A stretch of DNA of 64,000 nucleotides from Lytechinus pictus (GCF_037042905.1 NC_087253.1:9956001-10020000), one strand, 5' to 3'; numbered from the stretch's first letter, positions 1 through 11,490 are shown. Made by a program: numbers and translations. Notes: generated by a model from the letters alone, not told the origin.

Positions 1-421
1 GGTGCTATGACATCATAACTGAAAATAGTGTATCACTCCACCTCATGGTTTCATAGGCCCGTATTCTGAAGTCGGGATTAACTTAAACTCAGGTTTAAAG
101 TTGTGGTTTAAGTATGGGAAGCCAAAAGTATCAAAATTTTTATGAAGTTGTATGTTTCTTATGTTTACTGTGCTCTTTCCTGATTCATCGATGGTGAAGA
201 CAATCATCTATTTATACTTCCTAGACAATTATGAATGATTTGAGAGCCAAATGAGCTGAAGTATGATATCTCTACCGTTAGTGATTTATGTAACAATTGG
301 CTATCCATACTTAAACCACAACTTTAAACCTGAGTTTAAGTTAAACCCGTCCTCAGAATACGGGCCTATGGAACCATGAGGTGGAGTGATACACTATTTT
401 CAGTTATGATGTCATAGCACC
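1..421. mobile_element. MITE/foldback element with ~120-bp terminal inverted repeats
   Basis: The first ~120 bases reappear inverted at 300-421. The left end reads GGTGCTATGACATCATAACT and the right end finishes in the matching TGATGTCATAGCACC. The inner arms share TTAAACTCAGGTTTAAAG. The element starts at or just before the window edge, so the left target-site duplication cannot be seen. About 180 bp of unique AT-rich spacer contains no ORF, so it is non-autonomous. Confidence 0.8.
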
Positions 422-1180
422 ATCTATCATACAAATTGCGGAAGTACGAAACTGAAACTCCACCTCCAGGATCAATTAATCTCTTTGTCTATAATAACAT
501 CCAAATGTATTTGTCCATTCAACTTCAAAATGGTGTTGGTAATTTAGAGGAAACTTCATGGCTAATTCATTGAATTCCTTAGTATACAATGGTGGGATGT
601 GATTATTAACAGATTTATGAAAACCATGTACACAGGCAACTAGAAATGAGAGAATAATAGTGATCTTTAAAGAGCCATAGTGTCAGCCTAGTCTGCAAGC
701 ACAGACTCGAATCAGGCACTTTTAAAAATAGAACCATGTACATGTATAGAGTTGAGACTATATACTCCATCCCCGTATATTTCAATATTTTTTTCTATCC
801 TAACCTTTTGAGGGGTTCACATTTTACAAGCTTTGCTTTTCAGTGGACCCCTCCATTCTTCTCATGATATATGATTATATTGATTTAATAATATTTAATT
901 ATATTGATTATATTGATTTAAATTTGACATGCATGTTAATTTATATTTGAATCACTTATTGAATATGTATATTATTTATTCAATGTTGAATTTTGTTCAT
1001 GCTTTTATTTGAATTGAATTGATTTATCATGTAATTATTTGTATAATGTTGAAGAATGAAAAATAAATTGAATTGAATTGAATTGAATTGAATATATTCC
1101 CAGTTTGATGTGATATGAAAGACACCACTGCATTGGTCAGAACCATGCTAAAAGGATGCAAGCTACTGCGTGTTAACATA
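422..1180. other. Intronic sequence with a non-LTR-like 3' tail
   Basis: No exon is recognised here; it probably belongs to an upstream TM7SF3 intron. The part from about 880 to 1095 is AT-rich and ends in AATAAATTGAATTGAATTGA-type pentamers, which looks like the 3' end of a plus-strand non-LTR retrotransposon. The rest is unassigned. Confidence 0.4.
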
Positions 1181-1560
1181 GGCGGCAGAAGCCAGGGGGG
1201 TCCTGCCCCCCCCCCCAATTTGAGGTGGGGAACGAACCCTTCCCCCTTTTAAATCTCTGTTGATAACCCTTTTTTTTTCTTTGTTTTGCTTGTCGATTTT
1301 GTTTCCTGCCCCCCCCCCCTAAATTGAGGTGAACGCCCCTAAAATTGTTGTGTTCCCCCCTAGAATTTTTGTTGCTACCTTTTTTTTTAGCTTGTCCAAT
1401 TTTTTTACCAGTGTCCATCCCAAAATTTCAGGTAGACCCCCCCCCCAAATAAAAAAAAATATTAATAAGATCATGTGCGCATCGATATTACACTTACATG
1501 TAGGCTCGTTGTGATACCAACCCCCTCCCCCCTCCTGACTAATGTTTTTATTTCTCTTTT
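1181..1560. repeat. C-tract-rich low-complexity segment before the TM7SF3 exon
   Basis: Several C(7-12) tracts separate short related phrases (AATTTGAGGTGGGG, AAATTGAGGTGAACG). It resembles the decayed inside of the G/C-tract transposons seen elsewhere in the window, but no clean ends can be paired. Confidence 0.45.
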
Positions 1561-1575
1561 GTTTTGTTTTTTCAG

Positions 1576-1738
1576 CTGAGCATGCTTGCGTGTGCAGTGT
1601 GGGGGAGCTATCTTGTCGTAGCCGGCATTAGCTACTATGGAGGCGGCGTTCTTCATTATATTGTACTCAACATCGTCCATAGATCATACATACCAGGGTA
1701 CAGTGAAGCCCATGTCATTGTACCGATGAACCCTTTAG
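1576..1738 (+). CDS. TM7SF3: TM7SF3 homologue, penultimate coding exon (partial gene)
   Basis: This exon follows a strong acceptor (GTTTTGTTTTTTCAG) and ends at TTTAG|GTAAGT, leaving one base (phase 1). It encodes a transmembrane segment rich in G, V, L and Y (LSMLACAVWGSYLVVAGISY) and a loop ending in PMNPL. Joined to the exon at 6033 it gives a continuous 142-residue C-terminus with two hydrophobic segments separated by a loop, then a basic cytosolic tail. The arrangement (GSYLVV, later a Y-x-L-x-x-x-W hydrophobic helix followed by RR, a proline, a KE-rich stretch and a terminal NPL) matches my recollection of the C-terminus of TM7SF3, a seven-transmembrane protein reported in mammals at the plasma membrane and nucleus. 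Adjacency to FGFR1OP2 supports the call. Upstream exons lie outside the window. The exon's last ~55 bases are the founder of the downstream minisatellite. Confidence 0.8.
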
Positions 1739-4700
1739 GTAAGTCTTTAGGTGGTGGTCTTCATTAGATCATACATACCAGGGTACAGTGAAGCCCATGT
1801 CATTGTACCGATGAACCCTTTAGGTAAGTCTTTAGGTGGTGTTCTTCATAAGATCATACATACCAGGGTACAGTGAAGCCCATGTCATTGTACCGATGAA
1901 CCCTTTAGGTAAGTCTTTAGGTGTTCTTCATAAGATCATATATACTAGGGTACAGTGAAGCCCATGTCATTGTACCGATGAACCCTTTAGGTAAGTCTTT
2001 ATGTGTTCTTCATAAGATCATATATACTAGGGTACAGTGAAGCCCATGTCATTGTACCGATGAACCCTTTAGGTAAGTCTTTAGGTGTTGTTCTTCATAA
2101 GATCATATATACTAGGGTACAGTGAAGCCCATGTCATTGTACCGATGAACCCTTTAGGTAAGTCTTTAGGTGGTGTTCTTCATTAGATCATATATACTAG
2201 GGTACAGTGAAGCCCATGTCATTGTACCAATGAACCCTTTAGGTAAGTCTTTAGGTGGTGTTCTTCATTAGATCATACATACCAGGGTACAGTGAAGCCC
2301 ATGTCATTGTACCGATGAACCCTTCTGGTAAGTCTTTATGTGTTCTTCATAAGATCATATATACTAGGGTACAGTGAAGCCCATGTCATTGTACCGATGA
2401 ACCCTTTAGGTAAGTCTTTAGGCGTTGTTCTTCATAAGATCATATATACTAGGGTACAGTGAAGCCCATGTCATTGTACCGATGAACCCTTTAGGTAAGT
2501 CTTTAGGTGGTGTTCTTCATTAGATCATACATACCAGGGTACAGTGAAGCCCATGTCATTGTACCGATGAACCCTTTAGGTAAGTCTTTAGGTGGTGGTC
2601 TTCATTAGATCATACATACCAAGGTACAGTGAAGCCCATGTCATTGTACCGATGAACCCTTTAGGTAAGTCTTTATGTGTTGTTCTTCATAAGATCATAT
2701 ATACTAGGGTACAGTGAAGCCCATGTCATTGTACCGATGAACCCTTTAGGTAAGTCTTTAGGTGGTGTTCTTCATTAGATCATACATACCAGGGTACAGC
2801 GAAGCCCATGTCATTGTACCGATGAACCCTTTAGGTAAGTCTTTAGGTGTTGTTCTTCATAAGATCATATATACTAGGGTACAGTGAAGCCCATGTCATT
2901 GTACCGATGAACCTTTTAGGTAAGTCTTTAGGTGGTGTTCTTCATTAGATCATACATACCAGGGTACAGTGAAGCCCATGTCATTGTACCGATGAACCCT
3001 TTAGGTAGGTCCTTTAGGTGGTGTTCCTCATTAGATCATACATACCAGGGTACAGTGAAGCCCATGTCATTGTACCGATGAACCCTGGGTAAGTCTTTAT
3101 GTGTTGTTCTTCATAAGATCATATATACTAGGGTACAGTGAAGCCCATGTCATTGTACCGATGAACCCTTTAGGTAAGTCTTTAGGTGGTGTTCTTCATT
3201 AGATCATACATACCAGGTTACAGTGAAGCCCATGTCATTGTACCGATGAACCCTGGGTAAGTCTTTATGTGTTGTTCTTCATAAGATCATACATACTAGG
3301 GTACAGTGAAGCCCATGTCATTGTACCGATGAACCCTTTAGGTAAGTCTTTATGTGTTGTTCTTCATAAGATCATATATACTAGGGTACAGTGAAGCCCA
3401 TGTCATTGTACCGATGAACCCTTTAGGTAGGTCCTTTAGGTGGTCTTCTTCATTAGATCATACATACCAGGGTACAGTGAAGCCCATGTCATTGTACCGA
3501 TGAACCCTTTAGGTAAGTCTTTAGGTGGTGGTCTTCATTAGATCATACATACCAAGGTACAGTGAAGCCCATGTCATTGTACCGATGAACCCTTTAGGTA
3601 AGTCTTTATGTGTTGTTCTTCATAAGATCATATATACTAGGGTACAGTGAAGCCCATGTCATTGTACCGATGAACCCTTTAGGTAAGTCTTTAGGTGGTG
3701 TTCTTCATTAGATCATACATACCAGGGTACAGCGAAGCCCATGTCATTGTACCGATGAACCCTTTAGGTAAGTCTTTAGGTGTTGTTCTTCATAAGATCA
3801 TATATACTAGGGTACAGTGAAGCCCATGTCATTGTACCGATGAACCCTTTAGGTAAGTCTTTAGGTGGTGTTCTTCATTAGATCATACATACCAGGGTAC
3901 AGTGAAGCCCATGTCATTGTACCGATGAACCCTTTAGGTAGGTCCTTTAGGTGGTGTTCCTCATTAGATCATACATACCAGGGTACAGTGAAGCCCATGT
4001 CATTGTACCGATGAACCCTGGGTAAGTCTTTATGTGTTGTTCTTCATAAGATCATATATACTAGGGTACAGTGAAGCCCATGTCATTGTACCGATGAACC
4101 CTTTAGGTAAGTCTTTAGGTGGTGTTCTTCATTAGATCATACATACCAGGGTACAGTGAAGCCCATGTCATTGTACCGATGAACCCTGGGTAAGTCTTTA
4201 TGTGTTGTTCTTCATAAGATCATACATACTAGGGTACAGTGAAGCCCATGTCATTGTACCGATGAACCCTTTAGGTAAGTCTTTATGTGTTGTTCTTCAT
4301 AAGATCATATATACTAGGGTACAGTGAAGCCCATGTCATTGTACCGATGAACCCTTTAGGTAGGTCCTTTAGGTGGTCTTCTTCATTAGATCATACATAC
4401 CAGGGTACAGTGAAGCCCATGTCATTGTACCGATGAACCCTTTAGGTAAGTCTTTAGGTGGTGTTCTTCATTAGATCATACATACCAGGGTACAGTGAAG
4501 CCCATGTCATTGTACCGATGAACCCTTTAGGTAAGTCTTTAGGTGGTGTCCTTCATTAGATCATACATACCAGGGTACAGTGAAGCCCATGTCATTGTAC
4601 CGATGAACCCTTTAGGTGGTGTTCCTCATTAGATCATACGTACCAGGGTACAGTGAAGCCCATGTCATTGTACCGATGAACCCTTTAGGTAAGTCTTTAG

Positions 4701-5372
4701 GTGGTGGTCTTCATTAGATCATACATACCAGGGTACAGTGAAGCCCATGTCATTGTACCGATGAACCCTTTAGGTAAGTCTTTAGGTGTTGTTCTTCATA
4801 AGATCATACATACCAGGGTACAGTGAAGTCCATGTCATTGTACCGATGAACCCTTTAGGTAAGTCTTTATGTGTTCTTCATAAGATAATACATACATGTA
4901 CCAGGGTACAGTGAAGCCCATGTCATTGTACCGATGAACCCTTTAGGTAAGTCTTTATGTGTTGTTCTTCATAAGATCATATATACTAGGGTACAGTGAA
5001 GCCCATGTCATTGTACCGATGAACCCTTTAGGTAAGTGTTTAGGTGGTGTTCTTCATAAGACCATATATACTAGGGTACAGTGAAGCCCATGTCATTGTA
5101 CCGATGAACCCTTTAGGTAAGTCTTGATGTGTTGTTCTTCATAAGACCATATATACCAGGGTACAGTGAAGCCCATGTCATTGTATCGATGAACCCTTTA
5201 GGTAAGTCTTTATGTGTTGTTCTTCATAAGATCATATATACTAGGGTACAGTGAAGCCCATGTCATTGTACCGATGAACCCTTTAGGTAAATCTTTAGGT
5301 GGTGTTCATGAAATCATACATACCAGGTTACAGTGAAGCCCATGTATGTCATCATACAAATGAACCCCTCAG
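1679..5372 (+). repeat. Minisatellite of ~44 units copied from the TM7SF3 exon 3' end and its splice donor
   Basis: Units of roughly 75-90 bp repeat head to tail from inside the exon to about 5372. Each carries the last ~56 exon bases (ending GATGAACCCTTTAG) followed by GTAAGTCTTTA and a spacer with TTCTTCATTAG or TTCTTCATAAG. I counted about 44 occurrences of the GCCCATGTCATTG core including the exon itself; the last is degenerate (GCCCATGTATGTCATCATAC). Two subtypes alternate: one with CATACATACCAGGG, the other with CATATATACTAGGG. Most units keep a consensus GTAAGT; a few read GTAGGT or GTGTTT, or have lost the bases before it (CCCTGGGTAAGT). A 933-bp higher-order duplication lies inside. 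Confidence 0.97.
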
Positions 5373-5399
5373 GTAAGTTCGGGTGCATGAAACCACAGA

Positions 5400-5550
5400 C
5401 AGGGCACATCCCCATCTCTATCCCCTCCACCCCTCACCCCAACCCCCCCCTTCACTCCTATCCCCAAACCTCTCCCCCACTCCTCACCCCTATCCCCAAA
5501 CCTCCCCCCCCCTCACCCCTATCCCCAAACCTCCCCCCTTCCCCCTCTGC
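5400..5550 (+). repeat. C-rich short tandem repeat
   Basis: About five imperfect copies of a roughly 20-25-bp unit, CACCCCTATCCCCAAACCTC, lie just after the exon-derived minisatellite in the same intron. Confidence 0.8.
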
Positions 5551-5808
5551 TAACCTTACAAAAATGTCAAGGTCAATTGAAACAAAAACTACCCGGTACA
5601 GTTTACAGTACATGTACATGTACATAGAGATATTGGTGAACTTTGAAGTAAAAATCAAGGAATGAAGAAGTGAAGAAATTAAGAAATACTACATGGTTAT
5701 TCGATTTTCAATTTTATTGATACATGGTTTTCAAGTTCAATATTGTGATAAAGCTGAAATGAAAAGTATGCCAAACAATTTCAGATTGAATTGAATTGCC
5801 AGCATTAA

Positions 5809-5947
5809 CCCTTTCCATGCGTACTTCGCACGTATGCACACTTGGTGCCGTGCGAACTTCGCATTTCACGCTCAAGCAAACAATGCATTGTTTCCCTCCC
5901 TGAAAAGAATTCAACACAGAGGGGTTCGTGGCCCAGCGCACAAAGAG
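5809..5947. mobile_element. Short TTAA-flanked MITE in the TM7SF3 final intron
   Basis: TTAA occurs on both sides (5805-5808 and 5948-5951). The ends CCCTTTCCATGCG and CGCACAAAGAG are imperfect inverted repeats. The 139-bp size and TTAA flanks suggest a non-autonomous piggyBac-like element. Confidence 0.5.
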
Positions 5948-6032
5948 TTAATAAATGTCCTGCCGTCACTTATTCATCAGAACGATAATTGTTCAATTAC
6001 TAAAATAATTTATGTTTTCTTCTGTCCAACAG

Positions 6033-6298
6033 ATTACTTCCTGATAGGATTGTGGTTTGTCCTGATCGTAGCCGGTGTTCTTGTTCAGCGTCGGCTCACC
6101 AGAGGGCGACGTGACTTCCCGCTCTGTCGCTACAAGGAGAACCTGCTGAAGCGTAACCACGAGAAGGCGATGAGGAATCGTAACCGCTACGAGGATCGAG
6201 AGCGCCAAGGCCAGCAACGCGTGTTGGAGGATCCAGCGGGAAACGTGAACGCGGGCGACGTGGACTTTGACGACAGGAATCCACTCATTGTAGATTAG
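6033..6298 (+). CDS. TM7SF3: TM7SF3 homologue, terminal coding exon
   Basis: The acceptor is TTCTTCTGTCCAACAG. The exon supplies two bases that complete an Asp codon with the single base left at 1738, then encodes YFLIGLWFVLIVAGVLVQRR, the last transmembrane helix. A long charged tail follows (KRNHEKAMRNRNRYEDRERQ), then an acidic stretch and the terminal NPLIVD, with TAG at 6296-6298. The helix plus RR and a proline-containing segment corresponds to the final helix and cytosolic tail of TM7SF3. The tail is more charged and diverged than I recall for vertebrates. GC content rises sharply compared with flanking introns. No convincing poly(A) signal could be assigned. Confidence 0.82.
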
Positions 6299-6329
6299 TA
6301 AAAGAGATTGCTATTGAGATAGTTTTATA

Positions 6330-6850
6330 TTACTTGGTGTACAAGCAGATCGCATGGGCCAAGCCTATTTGGTCTACTATCATTTTATTGTAGATTAGTG
6401 AAAGACCTTGTAATGGGAATTTGGTTGATATTGTCTTGGTCTAGACTACTTCTCAGTCTTATATCTCATGGGATAAATCCATTTGGTCTACTATCAATAG
6501 TGCAAGATCTTGCTCTGTGAGATTGGTCTAAATTCCCTTGGTCTATGAGCAGTTGGTCTACTTTCCTGGTAGTCTAATACCACACCCCCCCCCCAAAAAA
6601 AAAAAGAGGGAGAAATTTGCAGACCAAAATATGCATTTTTAATTTATCGCTAAAACACTCTATATAGATGATAACCGATATGGGTATAGCCTAACTGGAA
6701 GTTAGGCGTATAGGTAACTGGGCTGAATGGAACTAAACCAAATGATGATTAGACAAATAGGGTTAGACCATGTGGGATGAGACCAAATGGAAAATAGACA
6801 AAGCGGATGTAGACCATTCAGCAATTTACAATCAGATTTACATTTTCTGG
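6330..6850. mobile_element. GGTCTA/TAGACC-rich degenerate inverted element
   Basis: The left half repeats TTGGTCTACTATC-like phrases and the right half repeats the complement (GACCAAATGGAAAATAGAC), making a large imperfect inverted repeat. It directly follows the TM7SF3 stop, so it is likely transcribed in the 3' UTR. The same family is at 16130-16505 and in part at 28290-28385. Confidence 0.6.
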
Positions 6851-7069
6851 GGGGTGTTTCACAAAGATTTAAGCGTGACTTAGAGTCGCACTTACATGTC
6901 TAGTTGCGTGCATTATAAAAGTCAAGACCGCATTGGTCAGATCATGCCAAGATCGAGGCATGATCTGATCTGATCTATTAATCAATAAGATTGCACGTTG
7001 CATATCATGTATGTGTCGGCATCTAGGTGCAACTCTTAAGTTATACTTAAAGCTCTGTGAAGCACCCTC
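6850..7069. mobile_element. MITE with inverted ends GGGTGTTTCACAAAG / CTCTGTGAAGCACCC
   Basis: The left arm (GGGTGTTTCACAAAGATTTA) and right arm (TTAAAGCTCTGTGAAGCACC) are inverted relatives, about 220 bp end to end. No ORF is present. Confidence 0.7.
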
Positions 7070-7370
7070 TGGAATAACGTCTGAAAGTATTGGCTCATTT
7101 TCCTCATTTCGAGGTAAAACTATCTACATTTTATATGTAATTCTTTATACATTCCTTCCATTAATAATCATTTATCATCATAGATGTTCTGAAAACTTAG
7201 GATATGTCTCTGAAGTATGTCCAAGAAATCATAAAGAAATTGAGATTCCCATTTTTTTCCAAAATGAGCCAGTGGTTTTTTCTGTATTTGCTTTACAGCA
7301 TAATAAAACTCTGTTTTTCTTTGTTTTATATATTGATACCTACTTGGATAATTAATTTATTTTCATTTAT
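7070..7370. other. Unassigned AT-rich sequence downstream of TM7SF3
   Basis: I see no exon, repeat or element with recognisable ends here; short open frames look like chance. Confidence 0.4.
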
Positions 7371-7870
7371 GTGGTTTGGAGTAATAGTTCATGGATATTC
7401 ATATGATTTGGACTATAATTGCATGGATACTACTAAATCTTCTTTGAAATATTTTTTTTAATATTCATGTTACTTGGGTTAGTATTTTTCATGAATATTC
7501 ATGATTTTTTTTTAACCATTGGTTCACAAATATTCATGATTTTGACCGATAGTTTTGAATATTCCATTTGATCTGGACTAAAATTGCATGAATACTACTT
7601 AATCTACTTTGGAATAATTTTTTAATATTCATGTTACTTGGATTAACATTTTTCATGAATATTCATGATTTTTTTACCATTGGTTCATGAATATTCATGC
7701 AATTTGGAGTAGTATTGAATTAATAATTTATTTCTATTTGGACAACTCATGAATATTCATCTGATTTTGACTAATATTCCATGAATTTTTAAATGTGATT
7801 AGAACTGATAGTTCATGAATATGCATGGATTCTGACTAATATGACATGAATATTCATTTGATTAGCCCCC
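7371..7870. repeat. Degenerate array built on ATGAATATTCAT palindromes
   Basis: Roughly a dozen copies of (TTC)ATGAATATTCATG appear every 30-60 bp, interspersed with GGACTAATATT phrases. Each core is its own reverse complement, so the array is symmetric on both strands. Confidence 0.75.
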
Positions 7871-8520
7871 AAGTAAACTATCTTCTGACTTGGCTTCCTT
7901 GTTTAAGAATACAAAATAAATGAATGAATGAACTCTTCATCTTCCTATTTTATCTCATGAATGCAACCTGCATCTCACAAAAAAAATTGTCAATGGAAAA
8001 AAAATCATTATTAATCCACCTTGATATTGTAAACAATGGTTCATTATGATATTTAGAATGAAAATGAAATTAGGTACAATGTACGTACGCACTGTGATTT
8101 GTTAAGTTTACATCATGCAAATATTTTTTTGGGTTGTTGATTATGGTGTGCACTATAAACAAAAACTCTGATATTAGTATATATTATGAAATGAAGTATT
8201 GGTTATTATAATGCAACAATTCTGGTAGGCCCAGCTCACTCTTTTAGTCCATTCAGGGTGATGGATTATACGATGCCTTATTTGATCAATGTTTACTCTT
8301 CAAATTGGCCACATTAATATCTAAGTTCTGTATTTGCTTTGGGAAAACCGTGATTTGGGATCTATGATGCATTGCCAATTAAAGGATATAGTGATTTCTT
8401 GAATTCAAACATTTCTCAGAATTAAATGGAATATACTTGTGTAGGGAAAATATGTGCACAGTACTCGTAGATTTTTATAGTAATTTTTCTTCATGCAATT
8501 TAAATGATCTTTGTTGCTCT
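7871..8520. other. Unassigned AT-rich sequence
   Basis: AAAATAAATGAATGAATGAA at 7912 resembles a non-LTR retrotransposon tail. Otherwise nothing could be identified. Confidence 0.35.
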
Positions 8521-8522
8521 GC

Positions 8523-8650
8523 AATGATAGCTCAATATGGGCCTGTTACATATTGTAATGAGAAATTTGCAATAACAGTTTTAAGCTACTGAAATCCTAC
8601 GATCTGATTGGTTGATTGTACATTTGTTATTGAAATTGTGTATTTCTTAC
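8523..8650. mobile_element. Fragment of the AACCAATCAGAT MITE family
   Basis: TTGCAATAACAGTTTTAAGC and GATCTGATTGGTTGATTGTA are the reverse complement of the MITE at 17725-17874. The terminal GGGCCC arm is incomplete on the right. Confidence 0.6.
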
Positions 8651-8715
8651 GAAACGATACTGAAAAGTTCTTGTTCCAAACCACGGAATATCATGTTACC
8701 ATGGTAAGATACGCA

Positions 8716-8763
8716 ATTTTATTCATGAGTCCACTGTTTGAAGAGTGGACTCATGAATAAAAT
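8716..8763. repeat. Perfect 20-bp-stem hairpin
   Basis: ATTTTATTCATGAGTCCACT is followed after an 8-base loop by its exact reverse complement. It may be a MITE core or a recent fold-back event. Confidence 0.85.
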
Positions 8764-9074
8764 AGCGTGGATAACTACGGCAAGAGGCGTCAATTTGGCG
8801 AACTGTGACAAAAGCGCGCATCAGCATTGGACATTTTTTTAAACATGCGCCCGATACGCGATAAATTAAGCGTAATTTATACAGGAAATCTGCATAAACC
8901 ATGGATTCAACCGTGGGTTTTGAAAACCACCTTTGTGAATTCGGGCCAATTTGTTTTGCAAAATCAGTCAGTCCCCAAAGGCTTAGAACATGAAAATAGT
9001 GTAAGATTATAAGATTCCATGTGTATTATGCTCTTCTGTGTACCGCAAATCTGTATTTCATTGTTGTGTATTAC

Positions 9075-9367
9075 TAAAGGCCATCGCGCACCTTACGATT
9101 GGTCTGCGACCCGATTTTGGAAGAAAACGTAGTAGAATTTGATTCTAATATTTAAAGGCATGGAATATCGTACTGTGTAATGTTCTAAATCATATGAATA
9201 CTAATACGCGAATCCGTGACTATGCTATTATCCTTATCAGAATGAAAGCGAATTTGATATCTAGTCGTAATGACGTCATACCTGTAGCAATCGTAGGAAT
9301 GGCTACGATTTGAAACTTTATTGGTCTCTACTAAAAAAAGTCTTGACGTAAGGTGTGCGGCGGCATT
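9075..9367. mobile_element. MITE with GCGCACCTTACG ends
   Basis: The left end AAAGGCCATCGCGCACCTTACG pairs imperfectly with the right end CGTAAGGTGTGCGGCGG. About 290 bp, non-coding. Confidence 0.65.
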
Positions 9368-9372
9368 AATAC

Positions 9373-9948
9373 ACATACATGTAGTGTGCTAACACTTAAT
9401 TTTTTTCTAATATTTCAAGTAAGAGTTGACAGATGACAAATACGCATTTTGAAAAATGTGAAAAATGCCAAGTACATGAAAAAGTTTATCACAATTTTAT
9501 TAATGATGCTGTTCACACAATGCATATGTGCACTTGCAGATTGTAACTGAAAATTAAGTCTTTGAGAAATAATTTGTGTTCATTTTTATAGAAAATGTGC
9601 CTTAAATTGATTATCGCGATTGTATTGGACTATGTATGTATCATCAGGTTCATGCAATACGCTATATTTCTTTTTGTACATTGTATTTTAAATGCATACA
9701 AGTACTTTACATGTCTCTATTTAATACATACATTTTCATGGTATTTTGAGGCTATTGATACTGTAGATGAAGCTATTCTATGAAAATCAATGATCATGTG
9801 AATTCATTTGGATATTTTAGTGAATTGAACATTGGAGTGTTATTGTTGAAGGCAAATCCACATCATCAACTACATGTACATGTACATGTAGTTAATTTGA
9901 ATTTATGATAAAAAGTAAAACGGGCCCGCTAATGTCTCGTAATATGTA
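9373..9948. other. Unassigned AT-rich intergenic DNA with a CATGTA tract
   Basis: It contains the alternating tract CTACATGTACATGTACATGT near 9870. No exon or element was recognised. Confidence 0.4.
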
Positions 9949-10970
9949 AAAGGAAAGTTCACCCTGACAAAAAGTTTATTGTAAAAATAGCACAAAAAAT
10001 AATTCCAAAATATTGGCGAAGGTTTGAGGAAAATCCATCAAAAAATAAAAAAGTTATTTCGATTTTAATTATTTGATTTGTGAAGTCACATGCGAGCAGC
10101 TTTCCTACATATCGTATGGTAAAAAATCGATGAAATATTTTTTCAGAAAATTGAAAATGTTTTTTATTGTATGGTAGGGGCCCTAAAGCTACGCGGGTCC
10201 TAAAGCTAAGCACCACTCCAACGCGCATGCAATTTCAATTGCAAAATGCGCACTCTGTGTGTGGAGCTAGTGACTGCAGTGTGACGAACGATTCCTATTC
10301 AAATTTGTCTACAGAGGCTGCAATAAATCGCTAAATACAGAGAAAACCAGCAACTGTTTGGAATTTTGAAGTTATATTCACTTTGATTTCATATTTTCCT
10401 ATAAGAATAGGAACATTATTTAGAAGTTTAGATACAGGAAATACTTTTTCTTTGCATGATAAATTGAGTGCGTAGCTTTAGGACCCCGATCTATATCAGG
10501 TGGCGAAATCAAGAGGTGTTCGGAAACATGGCGGGATTTTCGTATTAGTGAGTTTTGTGACATTTTCTTTTTGGTTATGAATCTTTACAATATTTAACAC
10601 AAATTTGTGAAAGATGATTTGTTAGAATATTAAAATTGGCTTAGTTTTTATCTTTTGTAAACAAAGTGCGTAGCTTTAGGTCCCCCCATCATACTGTACC
10701 TTCTGTATAACAATACACAAATGATTTCACACCCGCTCCTAAAAAAAAATGAGAATAAGTCACCACGAATCATTAAAAAATTTAATTTATGCATCGTATA
10801 TTGTATAATATATGGGGCAGCTTCTCGTTTTTTTATGCCAAATCTAAAAAAACTTTAAATTCTAAAAAAATTCTTAATATTAAATGAATTTTCTTCAAAC
10901 CTTCACCAACAATTTTTATTTTTTCTTCCATTCTTACAACAAAGTTTTCGTCAGGGTAAACTTCCCCTTT
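9949..10970. mobile_element. Inverted-repeat element carrying a second nested element
   Basis: AAGGAAAGTTCACCCTGACA at the left pairs with CGTCAGGGTAAACTTCCCCTT at the right, and the inner arms keep pairing around AAGGTTTGAGGAAAATCC. A second set of inverted ends (GGGGCCCTAAAGCTACGC at 10176 and GCGTAGCTTTAGGTCCCC near 10688) lies inside, so a ~510-bp element has probably inserted into a ~510-bp host. Confidence 0.7.
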
Positions 10971-11036
10971 GAAATGCATGCCATCATGGCAATCAATGTG
11001 ATTTATTAGTGTAGAATCCAATGTGTATTAAATCAA

Positions 11037-11490
11037 AGATACTACAAGGGGAAGATCGGACAGTACATAGAGCGCGCAATGAAACGCTCGGGAAGAGCGC
11101 CCTACAGCATCGAGTATTAAAGTAACGACCTTTTTTTACCTTTGCTTTTCGCGATATGGTTGTGTACAAAACATAAGAGAGAAATGGTGAAGGGGTAAAG
11201 GAATCGAAGATTTGTACATTTTCGAATTTTTTTATTCAAATTTGTTTTTCTTAAATCAAAGATGAATATATATATATTCTGGGTAATAAAAGGTGGAATT
11301 ATTTCCATGCGCCCCCCTTGTGCCCTCTCCCAAATCCCCTCTCTCATTTTACCCCATAAGTTTAATACACAGCAGCGTGCCGATGTGCGATGGTTTACTT
11401 ACTCAACGCTAGTGGGTGCCCATCCCCATGAGGATTAATCGAGCGTTTCAAAAATCGCCGAAGTGTCCGAACTTCCCCTCGTAGTATCTG
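11037..11490. mobile_element. MITE with TIR AGATACTACAAGGGGAAG
   Basis: The left TIR AGATACTACAAGGGGAAGAT is answered by CTTCCCCTCGTAGTATCT on the right, with GATCGGACA/TGTCCGAAC also pairing. The inner arms share CGAGCGTTTCA-like blocks. About 454 bp, with no transposase ORF. Confidence 0.8.

Noticed and set aside
1679-5372. Regularly spaced direct repeats could be mistaken for a CRISPR array
   Set aside because: Spacers are themselves repeats, the unit derives from a coding exon plus splice donor, and the genome is clearly animal.
5333-5665. Pro-rich plus-strand frame of 110 codons
   Set aside because: It spans the last minisatellite unit and the C-rich tandem repeat inside an intron.
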